Shown in pieces: positions 11,891-22,988 of a stretch of DNA of 64,000 nt. Location of the stretch: contig JARFXM010000004.1 in the NCBI GenBank assembly GCA_029532625.1, positions 1,798,001 through 1,862,000 of the forward strand. Reading direction: 5' to 3'. Made by a program: the position numbers and the translations under genes. The stretch comes from Lomentospora prolificans (taxonomy: Eukaryota > Ascomycota > Sordariomycetes > Microascales > Microascaceae). Below the pieces are notes generated by a model, which had not been told where the DNA came from, did no database searches, and saw nothing but the letters and a program-made list of their open reading frames with translations. The stretch's first letter is position 1, and each line of letters begins with the position of its first letter.

Positions 11891-14800
11891 GCTGTGGACA
11901 TTAACTTGGCGCACCGGAAATGCTGGCTGCCTTGACTTGGGAATGAAACCGGGACTGGCGCTGGAACGTATACTCTCGAAGCGGCCGGGCCACGTTGGCA
12001 TTGGCAAGGGGAAATATGGAAAAGTTGCAGGTGTGACAAGGATGGAGAGGATGGGTGGGTGGAGGGTGGATTAATTTTGAGGACTGGAGGCGACCGGACC
12101 TGGACCAGGACCAGAGGGGGGCTCTTTGCAATTGAGAGCGGTGAAGAAGCTCTGCTGGTAACGGCAAGGTCTAGACGGAGGTATATGTATGAATGCTCGA
12201 CGGACGAAGCAAAATGATGCGATGCAGGCGTAATTGGAGAACGATTGGGAATGAGGACGACGCGGCGCCGGTTCGGTTGTCTAAGACCGGAGATGCGTCG
12301 CGCGGTGGAGGGGGGTGACGATGCGATTGTGCGGGAAAGGATAGGAAGATGAAGAAAAGTAGGTGGATTCGAGGTGTCGGAAAAAAGAGAGGAGGACAAA
12401 AACCAAAACTGCGATCTTGGCGACGGTCGATGAGGAAGGAGCGCAGTGGGATCAATTGCCAATTGACGAGATCAATAGATGGCGGGGTAGAGAAAGTGGG
12501 AGTGGGTAGGAAAAGGGCAGGAGGTAGAGTAGCACCTGCTTTTGCTGATATTTCCGGGTGCACCGGCTCGTTGGACTTGGTTCTTTGTCCCAGATCGAGA
12601 CCCAGAACTATTATCGTGAACGGAGGTACCAGCCGAGTCCACTTTCTTGTAGTGTGCGTACGGTCCTGGGTGGGCAGCGTAGTCGCAGTCGCACAGGTCA
12701 GGCCGCACTTGGCTTTGGAAGTAGATTTGGGGGGAAGGGTAATAGGGCAGTGCACACTAGACTCGGGTTCAGGCTCGTGTGGGCTGGCTCAGGCTCAATG
12801 CTGGCCAGCTGGCGATGAGATATGTGGAGGAGAATGATGGTGGGGTCTGGTAGGTACTTTGGGTCCTCCAACCGTCTAATAGTGACGAAAGCCTAGGAAC
12901 TTGGTGACCTTGGGCCGGCAGGACTTTGGCTTGCGCGGCGGGTTTGTGCAGCACGAGAGCGCTCGGGTAAGCTACCAGGGTGAATCGCAAAGAAATTATG
13001 AACGGGGAAGAAGAGGGAGAAGAGAAGGAAAGTGTGTCGAGTGCCTACTTGTAGATTCAGTAGAAACCCCAAGTTCTACTTCTGGCTATGTCTGGGAATG
13101 TGTCGACACGAAGCAGTGTGTTGTAGCCGCTGACGAAGTCGGAGCACGAAAAGAGAGAGGGTTATTAGAAGCTTCGTGACGCAACACGCGAGGATACCAA
13201 GGGTTCACTACTTTAGTAATGGTCTTTCCCTTCGACTGATAGTACCAAACAAGTACCTGTGGCTCAAGGCTTGGGGACACACCCGGACCCGGAGACCAAA
13301 TCCGTTTGCTAAAACCATGACTGACGAATAGAGGATGGGGCCAGCAGAGCAGCAGAGGAAGGGAGAGATACAGGAAATGAGCAATCATGGGAGGGAGTAG
13401 AGTCAGAAAAGTGGAGAGCATCAACCCATGTAACGTGCTTGTCAAACTCTCTTTGTGCCGAACATATTCCCTTTGATCATTCCATGCGGTCAAAAGCTCT
13501 TTCAAGCAAACAATTGGACCCAGGACTGGTAACCTACAGTGGGCCGAGGTAGAATCGGTGGTGCTTTTGCCGATTCTGAGATTGAGGGCCTTTGGGACCC
13601 TCGTTGGATTGAGTTCAATCTCTCCCATCAATTGACATAGTACTGTCCATGTCTGTTGAAAATTTGCTCCAGTTGTGAACTCGAAGTTGCCGTTTTCCGG
13701 CCTATCAAAGCTTAGAGAATTTGCTAGTGTCAAGAACTGCCCGATTGGAAGCCGCAGCTCATCCCAATGCGCCCGATGACTCGACGGTTCATCTAATCCG
13801 AGCAAAAAAAAACTTTTACCCTGCAGGGCTAATGCTATAATAGTGCTATCCCGTCCTTCTAGACGGGATACAGCTGATATCCCTGTCCACCCATCCATTC
13901 CATGCTAGAAGGATGGATGGATCCCTCCTGGCGGATACGGATGTCATATAGTTCTCCCGCGCTGTCACCTAGTCGCAGCCAGTGTGGGACTGCCTCTGCT
14001 CCAATCCGCTGCATGGGATCACCTCTCAACATCAAAAGGTGTAACTTGCGCAATTCGGCTTGATATGCCCGACGCTCGATACTCGATGCTCGATGCTCAC
14101 AAGTGGACTCTCCCTCTCCCGTGCGCGCGCGTGTGACAAATGTGCGAAGTTCTGTGGGCTAGATATCGTTGATATCTGTAAAGTAGCTGTCACCGACGAT
14201 ATGGCGTCGATGCAGGTAACACAGGGTGCAGGGTACATTGATATTCCATGACCACGACCGTGTGCATCTCGCATGGCCATACCGAATCGATGCCGATACT
14301 CTTGACACCAAGATCGGGGCATGAATTATGGCGAACTTGATAGAGTCAAAGTCGACCTAGATGGGTCCAATATGGGTCTTTCGCCCTGCTCACGCTACCT
14401 CGTATCTCGAAGGCCTGCTCAACAATGACACCATCACCCACCTCTGTACTCGTTCTCTCTCCCCTCTCTCTCTCTTTCTTTCGATTTTTTCCCATCTCCC
14501 CAAATGTCTCCAGCAAGGCATCCACCTGAGTGCTTCGTCCTTGCATGTGTTAGGTTTGGGCCCATCAAGCTAGGGTCGACGAGCATGGGTGTAATATGGG
14601 TCGCGAGCTCGAGCCACGCCGCCAGCACAATCGTTGGTTGACCTGGTTTTACGCTAACCCCTCGATCACTGACTATTGATGAAGAGTTAAAGAAGAGGAA
14701 AAAAAAAAAGCTTTGATTTGCCACCCTGCAGAAGATTTCCACGTTCCATTAATACCAAACAACCACACCCTCACGCCCCTAGAATACGCAGGGAAGATCA

Positions 14801-15886
14801 GGTACCAACTTCAAGCGATAGGTTCGCTGAAAGCGTCCAGAAGCTCCTTTCCGTTCTACTCTGCCGTCTTGGGATGAAAAGGCGACGGGAAAAAGCCTTG
14901 GACCCCCACTCACACCTTGAGCTTGAACCTATTCCCAACAGCGAAACAGAACGGAGGAAGATATCTAGAGGCCAGAACGTTTCACCTACCCACCCTACCG
15001 TTGGAAGCTTGCGAAGCTTGTGAATCTTGCTCGACCCGTGAATGTTTCTATTTCTGTAATTTCTTAATAGGTGGCGGCGCATACATAGCTAAAGTGGATT
15101 CCTTCAACTTGCACCAGTGCCATCTTTTTTGACTTTTTCGACTAGACCGCTTTCTCGACGCACAGCGCGATCTCTCTCTCTCTTTTTTTTTTTTTTTTTT
15201 TTTTTTCCAAACTATCCTGAATTTGCAAGTTCTCGCTTTCGCCGCAGCCACGAGGGACCTGGTCCCACCTGCACCTGTCGAGCTTAACTCTATCTCGCCC
15301 AGCATGATATGCATCAGACCCATATCCGTGGTCGATTGTAAAATCGCCAACACCGAGCCGCTTAATTGACCAACGAGAAAAAAAGAGGAGCTTTGGTTGA
15401 TTCGCCTTGCCCGATGTGGACGCACTTTCCGTGAATTGACTCAACCGACGATTATTATTCCCCTTGCGAGATTCAGGAGCTCCTTTCGAAGCTCGTGTGT
15501 TAATCACTCCTACGGCAAGATGGACCCTCCCCTCAGCTGAGTTGCTCAGTTTACGCAACACATATTCTCTCAAGACAAAACTTGTTGGGGATCTGATTGC
15601 GTAATATATTGTGGATAATTTGCCGTTTACACCTGTATATTTTACATTTGGGAGTGAGCCTGAATACTCATACATTCGCCACCTAACAACCTCCACTCTG
15701 TCGGTATGCTGCCATCCACTCGTATCAATGTTTGGCAATGGATCTGCCATAACAAATCGTAATGTCACATCACCAAGGGCGCCCCCCCAAACGAAGACAC
15801 CCAACACATCCCCCATCACACCATAATGGATTGACTTGGCTTTCGATCCTCCTCCCCTGCCGATCCATTATTCTCTCTCTTTCCCC
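11891..15886. other. 4-kb non-coding stretch upstream of the kinase
   Basis: The kinase 5' region and distal intergenic DNA. I see a CCAGC/GCTGG cluster near 12780-12815 with one exact palindrome, a GGATGGAT inverted motif at about 13890-13920, a CT tract at about 14450-14485 and a T-run at about 15183-15206. Open frames of up to 270 codons (13898-13086 and 15819-15142, minus strand) have no domain-like pattern, and their composition resembles non-coding sequence. It probably contains a long kinase 5' UTR and the 3' flank of uL11m. Confidence 0.55.
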
Positions 15887-16469
15887 CTACGGGACCACGT
15901 TGATACCAATGGACTTGGCCTGCCATATGATGGACTTGCACATGCCCTCCGTAGAAAGTCCCGACAACCGCAGCTCCGTCTGCTTAATCTTGGCAATCTC
16001 GTATACGTGCTTGAGCGTGATGGTCCCCACCGTCTCCTTGCCCGGGTTGCTGGCGCCCTTCCGCCGTCCGTTGACCTCGGGCGCGTTGGCGGCATTGAGG
16101 AGGAGCCACGACGTCTGCGGCGTCCTGATGTCGAAGTGGAAGGATCGGTCGGCGCGTACGGTTACGCGGCAGGGCATGGGAGTGCCCGGGTTGATGTGTG
16201 CCGTCCTCGCGTTGAACTCCTATCCTCCCAGTCAGTTTCCTACTAAATCGCCAAAAAAAAAGGAAAAAAAAAAATTGGAACCCTTTGTCTTCCGGGGTCA
16301 AAATGGGGGAAATAACAGGCCAGGAATCGCATCGCACCTTGCAGAAATCGATAGACTTGACACCCCTACTTCCGAGCGCAGGGCCAATGGGTGGACTGGG
16401 AGACGCCTGGCCAGCTCCGACGATGAGCTTGACGATCTGGTCCACGCCAGCTCCCTTTCCCTTCGACAT
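15887..16469 (-). CDS. mrpl19: Mitochondrial large-subunit ribosomal protein uL11m
   Basis: Two exons, 16469-16338 and 16219-15887, encode 154 residues; the 118-bp intron falls between FCK and EFN. The protein begins MSKGKGAGVDQIVKLIVGAGQ and carries the L11 hallmarks: Pro-rich SPSPPIGPALGSRG in the N-terminal domain, then PCRVTVRADRSFHFDIRTPQ, then an rRNA-binding C-terminal half with NPGKETVGTITLKHVYEIAK and SGLSTEGMCKSIIWQAKSIG. It forms part of the GTPase-associated centre of the mitoribosome. The mitochondrial rather than cytosolic identity follows from its bacterial-like sequence. It is divergent from KRR1 with 407 bp between start codons. Confidence 0.92.
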
Positions 16470-16876
16470 AGTGTATGACGATTCCGTATAGCCCGTATTC
16501 AAGTGATTTTCTGTTCGAGCAAAAAAGGTATGCGGACGCGTTTCGTTGTGGGGGAATCCGTCAAATGGAGTCGTCCGCGGTCGTCTTCGTCGTACCAGGC
16601 GAGTTTTTTGATGCTGTCGCCAAATTTTGGTCGTTCCATCGTTAAGAGGTTGCTATATTACATAAGCTGTTCGATAACTTCGCTTATCGCTGGCGATAAG
16701 TGATAAGGTGGGGTGGAGAGAGCAAGGTAAAAAAAAAAATTATTATCCCAGCATTATTTTCGACACTACGAAAGCCAACAGCGCCGACCAACCTCAATCC
16801 GTCTTATTCCCTTACCACCGAAAACCGCCGCAGATAAATAGAAAGCAAGAAAGAGAGACAGAAAGAGAGAGTAGAA
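16470..16876. promoter_or_regulatory. Shared divergent promoter of mrpl19 and krr1
   Basis: A 407-bp gap separates the two divergent ATG codons, so both promoters must lie here. A dense GATA cluster is near the middle (16673-16707). A purine-rich leader (about 16841-16872) precedes the KRR1 start. Co-regulation of mitochondrial and cytosolic ribosome production is plausible but inferred. Confidence 0.65.
16673..16707. promoter_or_regulatory. Cluster of four GATA motifs
   Basis: Within 35 bp there are GATAAC at 16673-16678, CTTATC (reverse GATAAG) at 16683-16688, GATAAG at 16695-16700 and GATAAG at 16702-16707. Fungal GATA factors such as AreA/Nit2 bind clustered GATA sites with flanking purines. 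Function here is inferred. Confidence 0.5.
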
Positions 16877-17848
16877 ATGCCGTCCAATCACTCCAAAGAC
16901 AAACCGTGGGACACGGACGACATCGACAAATGGAAGATTGACACTTTCAAGCCCGAAGACAACAAGGGCGGCACCTTCGCCGAAGAGTCCTCGTTCATGA
17001 CCCTGTTCCCCAAATACCGCGAAGTTTACCTCAAGGAAGCCTGGCCCCTCGTCACGAAATCCCTCAAGACGCACGGCATCGCCTGCGAGCTCGACCTCGT
17101 CGAAGGTTCCATGACCGTCAAGACGACCCGCAAGACCTTTGACCCGGCGGCCATCCTCGCCGCGCGAGACCTAATACGGCTGCTTGCCAGGAGCGTTCCC
17201 GCCCCGCAGGCGGTCAAGATTCTCGAGGACGGCGTGGCGTGCGACATTATCAAGATCAGGAATCTCGTACGGAACAAGGAGAGGTTCGTCAAGAGGCGGC
17301 AGAGGATTTTGGGCCCCAATGGCTCGACGCTCAAGGCTCTCGAGCTGCTCACGCAGACGTACATTCTCGTCCATGGTAATACCGTCTCGGCCATGGGTCC
17401 CTACAAGGGTCTCAAGGAGGTCAGGAGGGTCATCGAGGACTGCATGGCCAACATACATCCCATCTACCACATCAAGGAGCTCATGATTAAGCGAGAGCTC
17501 GCGAAGGACCCCGAGCTCGCCAACGAGAGCTGGGACAGGTTCCTCCCCAACTTCAAGAAGAAGACGCTCAGCAAGAGGAAAAAGCCGTTCAAGGTCAACG
17601 ACAAGACGAAAAAGCCCTACACACCGTTCCCGCCGGCGCCCGAAAAGAGCAAGGTCGATCTCCAGATCGAGAGCGGCGAATACTTCCTCGGGAAGCAGGC
17701 CAAGGAGAGGGCGGCGCAGACAGAGAAGATGGAGAAGCAAAAGGTCAAGATGGAGGAGAAGAAGAGGGAGAGGGAAAAGGACTTTGTCCCGCCCGAGGAA
17801 GGGCCGAAGAAGAAGAGGAAGAAGTCCAAGGTCGAGGACGAAGAGTAA
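16877..17848 (+). CDS. krr1: KRR1, small-subunit processome KH-domain protein
   Basis: Single exon, 323 residues, ATG at 16877. It begins with the Krr1 signature DKPWDTDDIDKWKIDTFKPED, followed by the KH-fold region (TFAEESSFMTLFPKYREVYLKEAWP through RRQRILGPNGSTLKALELLT and NTVSAMGPYKGLKEVRRVIEDCM). The C-terminal third is Lys-rich and ends in a nuclear-localisation-like run (GPKKKRKKSKVEDEE). Krr1 acts in the nucleolus in 18S rRNA maturation and 40S assembly, with partners such as Faf1 in yeast. Length and order match orthologues. There is no intron. Confidence 0.96.
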   Translation: MPSNHSKDKPWDTDDIDKWKIDTFKPEDNKGGTFAEESSFMTLFPKYREVYLKEAWPLVTKSLKTHGIACELDLVEGSMTVKTTRKTFDPAAILAARDLIRLLARSVPAPQAVKILEDGVACDIIKIRNLVRNKERFVKRRQRILGPNGSTLKALELLTQTYILVHGNTVSAMGPYKGLKEVRRVIEDCMANIHPIYHIKELMIKRELAKDPELANESWDRFLPNFKKKTLSKRKKPFKVNDKTKKPYTPFPPAPEKSKVDLQIESGEYFLGKQAKERAAQTEKMEKQKVKMEEKKREREKDFVPPEEGPKKKRKKSKVEDEE

Positions 17849-18067
17849 GGAGGGGCTCGGGATGGCAAGCAATTTTAGACATTGTTTCTCCGTGGCAGCG
17901 CATAGAAAGGTTACTACTACTATTTGGGGGGTGTGTGTAGCCCTGTATAATGAGAATATGTTCATTTAGATACCCTCTACGATTCTAACTGCTTACTGCA
18001 GTCAAGCGCGAAACCTATGAGCAACTCGAACTATGATGTGCAAGCTGGGAAACCCCTTATGGATATC

Positions 18068-18090
18068 ATTCATTCATTCGTTCGTTCGTT
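18068..18090. repeat. CATT/CGTT tetranucleotide repeat
   Basis: Three CATT-type units followed by three CGTT-type units between the convergent ends of krr1 and the oxidoreductase gene; a C-to-G variant marks the middle. Confidence 0.7.
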
Positions 18091-18144
18091 CCATTAGTTG
18101 GCGTCTGTTTGGTCAACTCTTGGGCCCCCAAAACCAATTTTTTT

Positions 18145-19388
18145 CTAGAGCTTAGAGGACTCACCAACAGGAGCAACCTCAAGCACCAGCTTACCGAATT
18201 GCTTTCCTTCCGCCATGTCCTTGAACAAGCCCTCAATGCCCTCAATATTATCCAATCCCTTTACGACTCTACTAACAACAGGCTTAATCTTGTTGGTGCG
18301 TACAAAGTCCACCATCTCGAGGAACTCCTTCCTCGAGCCCATGGTGCTACCCTTGAGCTCAAAATTTCGGAGAACGGCGGGCATAGACCAGTCCATCTTG
18401 GGCGAGGTCGTCATGCCATACTGGGCGATGACGCCGCCAGGCTTCAAGAAGGTGGTGGCGCGGCGGATGATGTCGCCGCCGGCGCTATCTACGACGGCGT
18501 CTATGAAGGGCCTATCCCTGGGGAGGAGGGCCAGGAGCTCCTTATCCCACTTGTCGGCCTTGTAAGACACGCCACCCACGGCGCCGAGATTCTTGGCGGC
18601 CTCGATCTTCTCCTGGCTCCCCGAGGTGACGTACACATTGCAACCTTTACCCACGGCGAACTGAAGCGCGGTGAGGGCCACGCCGCCACCAATGCCGGTG
18701 ATGAGGATGTTGCGGCCCCTTTCGGCGTTGCCGGTCTTGGTGACGAGGGCTCTCCAGGCTGTGACGCCAGCGAGGGGCAGGGCGGCGCCCTCGGCGGGAG
18801 TCAGGTGCTCGGGAGCGAGGACGACCTCGTCTTCAGGGACGACGACGTAGTCCTGGCCCATACCGACGGGGCTGAGCTGCGAGGCGCCGAGGATGGCGTA
18901 TTTCTTGGGGTCCTCGGGGCCCTCTGGCTGGGAAATCCATCCGTGGCTGGGGGAGAGGAGGACGGGCTTGTTGATGAGGTCTGAGCGGGAGGATCCGTCG
19001 CCGACACTGACGACGGTGCCGAAGGCGTCGGAGAAGAGGGGCGCGGTGAAGGAGATGGCGGCGTACTGGGCTTTGCGGATCCAGTGGTCCCGGTGGTTCA
19101 GGGCGACGGAGTTGACGCGCACAAGGACTTCCTTGGGGCCGGGCGTGGGTTTCGGGACCTCCTTGAGACGGAGCCTGGTTCAAACCTATTGTTAGCCGAG
19201 AGAGAGAGAAAAAGGCAAGAAAAGAGCGTGGGACAAAAAGACAAGCAGCAAAGGGAAGCTTCAATGCCTGCTGGGGGACCTTTTGTTGCTACGGGGCTCG
19301 TTGAACAATGGGTTTAGGGTTGAACTTACGGGTAGTACACCTCGCCAGGCTTCCCCTCGACCTTATCGATTGTAAGAGCGTGAGGCAT
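18145..19388 (-). CDS. Quinone-oxidoreductase-like MDR protein with C-terminal SKL
   Basis: Two exons, 19388-19330 and 19174-18145, give 362 residues; the 155-bp intron splits a Pro codon (VYYP then LRLKEVPKP). A GroES-like N-terminal domain (KEVLVRVNSVALNHRDHW) is followed by a Rossmann nucleotide-binding region with GIGGGVALTALQFA and VTSGSQEKIEAAKNLGA. I do not see the Cys-rich structural-zinc loop of classical alcohol dehydrogenases, so a zinc-independent, NAD(P)H-dependent quinone/enone reductase is most likely. The last residues are GESSKL, a canonical type 1 peroxisomal targeting signal, so import into peroxisomes is predicted. The substrate is unknown. It is convergent with krr1, with 296 bp between stop codons. 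Confidence 0.87.
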
Positions 19389-21536
19389 CGTGAGGGGTGT
19401 ATGCCCGGAATTGAAATTGACGATGCCAGAAATTTATCGCGTTTAAGGGGGCTGAGGTTGAGTGGGATTGCGAGACAAAGCGAATTGGGGTTCGGTTCCC
19501 AGGTAGTTTGAAACAAAAATCCTTGCTCAGTGCCTATCGTAGATGCAATTGATTGATCATTGATGGAGGGGAAGCTCTTGAGGTTGCCGCGCATAGGATG
19601 ATGATGCAATGTGGGGAAAGCCTCGAACCTCCTCGCTCCGTTCCTGACTTGCCGAGGTCGGTCCAATTTAAACTAATAGTTCAATGTGCCCCGACGGAGA
19701 CAGCCAACTCGACGATCCCTCAACCTCGAAGGCTCGCCCGCGCATCGGCCGCCTACTCTTCCCTGGAAAGAAACTGGAGGCTGCTCAATTACAAATGCAA
19801 AGTTCCGTTGGAGCGAGCGCTGCGCCCTTGCCAGCATAGACCAGAAGGGGGAATATTACGCGCGCTCCTACATTCGCATCAACAGTGTGTGAGGTAGGAG
19901 TGGAGGTGCAGCAACGGGAACGGGATTTGCGAACGACCCGTCAGTGGGACATCGCAACTTAGACCGGGTGCCTGCCGCCTTCGTGTCCCGACTTTGCGGC
20001 CTTTGCGCCCCAACGGCCCAGAATGGATCAAGACTCTATCGTGAGTCCTTTAGGCGCCCCTTTGGTGTTAATACTTCAAGAAACACGGCTATGGCCCAAA
20101 TCGCTCCCGCCATCCGTCAATCAACGGCGCTAATTCGCGCTCTTGGCTATTAAGTGGTACACTTGGTCGTTTTGACTAGCTCCCGGTTTAGTTCCGGGAT
20201 CCCGCACCCATGATCCTCCCCTCTTTAGGTGTAGCTTTCTGTTTTGCATCGTGATTGTCGCCCTCTAGGTTTCTGTTCTATCTCTCCTTTTAGCTTCGTT
20301 CCTTTCAAAAAAAATTTTCTCGACGAACCGCTGGGAGAGTCTCGGATTGGAGACAAAGGCCTAGCATTGCTTTTTAGCTTACGACGATGTCCCAGTCCGT
20401 CGGTGAGTCGCTTCCGGTCTGGGGTAACCCAAATGGAGTAAACCAGAAGCACGGCCGGGGTTAGATCTCGCCCATGACAGATTCCGAGTCGAAGGGTATG
20501 GTATCGATCTCCTTCGGAGTCCGGATGACGATCAGCGGCTAGGGTGTCCGCCCTTCTCTTCTTTTCATTCCTATTATTTTCTTACACATTCCAGTGGACA
20601 TCAAAAGAGGCGTGCGAGTGAATGGTTCAAGCCTGAAGACTCAACATCTGATTTTGCTGGTGGAATCACACATCGTCATATATCAGTTGGCGATGCTCGA
20701 TGATTAATAGTTTGCAACCCGCAAGACCCAAACCCAAATTAGTAATCAGTGCTCGCGCTGTTGCCCCCAGAATTCGCCGCGGCTCTTGGCCATCGTTGCC
20801 AAGTCACATTCTCGGGCACCATTTTGGCCTTTGGTGGAGTTTCGGGGACCACAGTGAAGCCCGAGCTTCTGGTGTGGTAAATCATGCGCGCAGGTAAAGT
20901 CGCCGTTGTTGAGATGACTTTTCGGGTCACACGGGAACTGTGTAACTGCACCTCTCCAGTCAGTGCTGGCATTTCCCCTTCCAGCCATCAGTGCCTGGCC
21001 TCCATTCGCCGGCTGAACCAACCGCCGAGAACCCCGGCCGGTCGCAGCCGTCTTCCAAGCCGTGGTTTCCACGTTTTCCGGCGCTGGAGCCGCCGGCGCA
21101 TTAGGGAAAACAAAAAAAGGAAAAAAAAGCCCGGAGGCTATCTGCACATTGTCGAGCCCGGGATCCTCTCTGAATTTCTAATCTAACCCAAAAAGTAAAA
21201 ACCCTCGAACCCTACGAGAACATTACACCGTTCGGGGAAGCCCACCAGCGTCCATTTTAAATTTATCCTAGCTCGTACGAAGGAGCCTAGAGCCCGGGGA
21301 TGGCGCAATTCTTGCCAATGCGCCACTTTGTGCCCTTTGTACCAATAAACCCTCGGCGACCTCTCTTGGGTCTTCCCCCATCCCACTCCTCGAGGGCCCA
21401 AGTTCCAGGGTCCTGCGTCGGGGTTGTAATAAATACGGCCCATTTCGTCCTCTTGTTCGAAACTCGAGAGGGATTGATTACCTCTCCTCAGAAGCGATCT
21501 TGCTCTTAGCTCACAAGGGACATCGTACAAAGAATC
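19389..21536. other. Intergenic, divergent promoter region
   Basis: About 2.1 kb separates the divergent oxidoreductase and sulfur-transport genes. No ORF here has a recognisable domain. The last roughly 350 bp are likely promoter and 5' leader of the YeeE/YedE gene. I see nothing else that I can name. Confidence 0.5.
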
Positions 21537-22641
21537 ATGGCGACACTCCTCACCGGCGCCGCCTTTGGCGCGGCCCTCGTCTCTGCTGGCGTTACCGATC
21601 CCGCCGTCATCATTTCCCAGTTCAAGTTTGAGAACTTTGACATGATCCAGGCCTTCCTCGCTGCGACCGCGACGACCAGGTGAGTGGTCTCTCCCCCTCT
21701 CTCTCCCTCTCTTCCCACACAGCGAGCAGCCCGCGAAAAAGGAAACCACTAACGGCTTGTCTGTGAACAGCGTCGTCATCGCCGCCCTCGACAAGCTCGG
21801 CTACGTCAAAATCAACCCCCGCTCCGCCTCCTCGCTCAACTTCTTCTCCCGTCACGACGGCAACATCATCGGCGGCTCCCTCCTCGGCACCGGCATGGCC
21901 CTCTCTGCATCCTGCCCCGGAACCGCCATCGCCCACGCCGCTCTCGGCCTCCGCGCGGGCTGGTACGCCCTCGGCGGCGCCACCGTCGGCGGAATTCTCT
22001 ACACCGGCATCGTCGCATCCTACATCACGCGCCGTCGCCAGTCCCTCGCCGCCAAGGAATCCGCAGACGGGTCCGCTACGCCCGCCCCTCCGCTGACCGT
22101 CTACGAGCGGGCCAACGTGCCGCGGGTCGTCGCGCTCGTCGCGCTCGAGGCCGTCTACGCCGCCGTCATCGCTTCCGTGATCAACCTCGCTCCTCCTAGC
22201 CCCTACAAGTCTCTCGTTGCGCCGGCCCTCGGCGGTCTCCTTATCGGCGGGGCGCAGTTTCTTTCCCTGCTCCTCCGGAAGAGCTTCATCGGCGTGTCCT
22301 CCGTCTACGAGGATATCGGCAAGTACTTTTCCTGGGTCGTCAAGGGTTCTCCGGGCCCCGCGCCCAAGGCTTACACGAGCCTCATCTTCTCGGCCGGCAT
22401 CGCCGCGGGGGTTTACGCTCTCCGGCTAAAGTTCCCCGGCGTGGTGCCCGCCGCCGACCCCCGCGTGACGGATTTCAATGCGGCGCTCGGCGGGTTCCTG
22501 TTTGCGCTTGGTGCTAGGATCGCGGGCGGATGCACGTCCGGCCACGGCATTAGCGGAATTTCTCTTTTGTCGACGTCTAGTTTTATTACGATTGCTAGCA
22601 CCTTTGCTGCGGCGGGTGCTGTTGCGTTGTCTGTATATTAA
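21537..22641 (+). CDS. YeeE/YedE (Sulf_transp) family membrane protein
   Basis: Exons 21537-21679 and 21771-22641 encode 337 residues; the 91-bp intron splits a Ser codon between LAATATT and VVIAALDKLG. The protein is largely hydrophobic, with Gly/Ala-rich membrane helices in two related halves. Family-typical Cys sites are present: SASCPGT (Cys96) and the signature ARIAGGCTSGHGISG (Cys302) in the second half. Bacterial members such as TsuA import thiosulfate through conserved cysteines; fungal members are poorly studied. Import or export of a sulfur species is the family-based expectation; the substrate and membrane are unknown. A Rid-family gene starts 347 bp downstream on the same strand. 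Confidence 0.88.
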
Positions 22642-22988
22642 GTGTCTGTGTCTACGAGGTGTTAGAAAACAGCCGGAATTGAAACGCACGGTATCATTGC
22701 CATCCATACCGCCACTCTGCTTCGCGTTGGCCAAGTTTCAGTGCATCGAATTGATGTTTCCCGTTTCCATTTTTCTTTTCCTCTGCAGACCTTGATTTGA
22801 TCCCTTTAGCAATGTAGCCCTAGCCCACCTGTGACTCACAATACGCAAGAGCGACAACGCGGACACTTCCTGGCTCACCGCGCAGTCAAAAAAGAAGAAT
22901 ACATACAACACCCGCTCATCTTGAAAGCCTCGTCCCAGTGAGCCTCGCACGCAACCCCGCAATCCTTTTCCTTCTATTCTCTCCAATC
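22642..22988. other. Intergenic between YeeE/YedE and Rid genes
   Basis: 347 bp holding the 3' flank of the transporter gene and the promoter and leader of the Rid gene. No further element is recognised. Confidence 0.5.

Noticed and set aside
13086..13898. 270-codon minus-strand ORF
   Set aside because: No domain-like pattern, no paralogue signature and Trp/Leu/Ser/Pro-rich composition typical of a chance frame in intergenic DNA.
15142..15819. 225-codon minus-strand ORF downstream of mrpl19
   Set aside because: It ends in a run of Lys/Glu encoded by simple sequence and has no recognisable fold; judged to be a chance frame.
18109..18984. 291-codon plus-strand ORF
   Set aside because: It is the antisense shadow of the quinone-oxidoreductase coding region.
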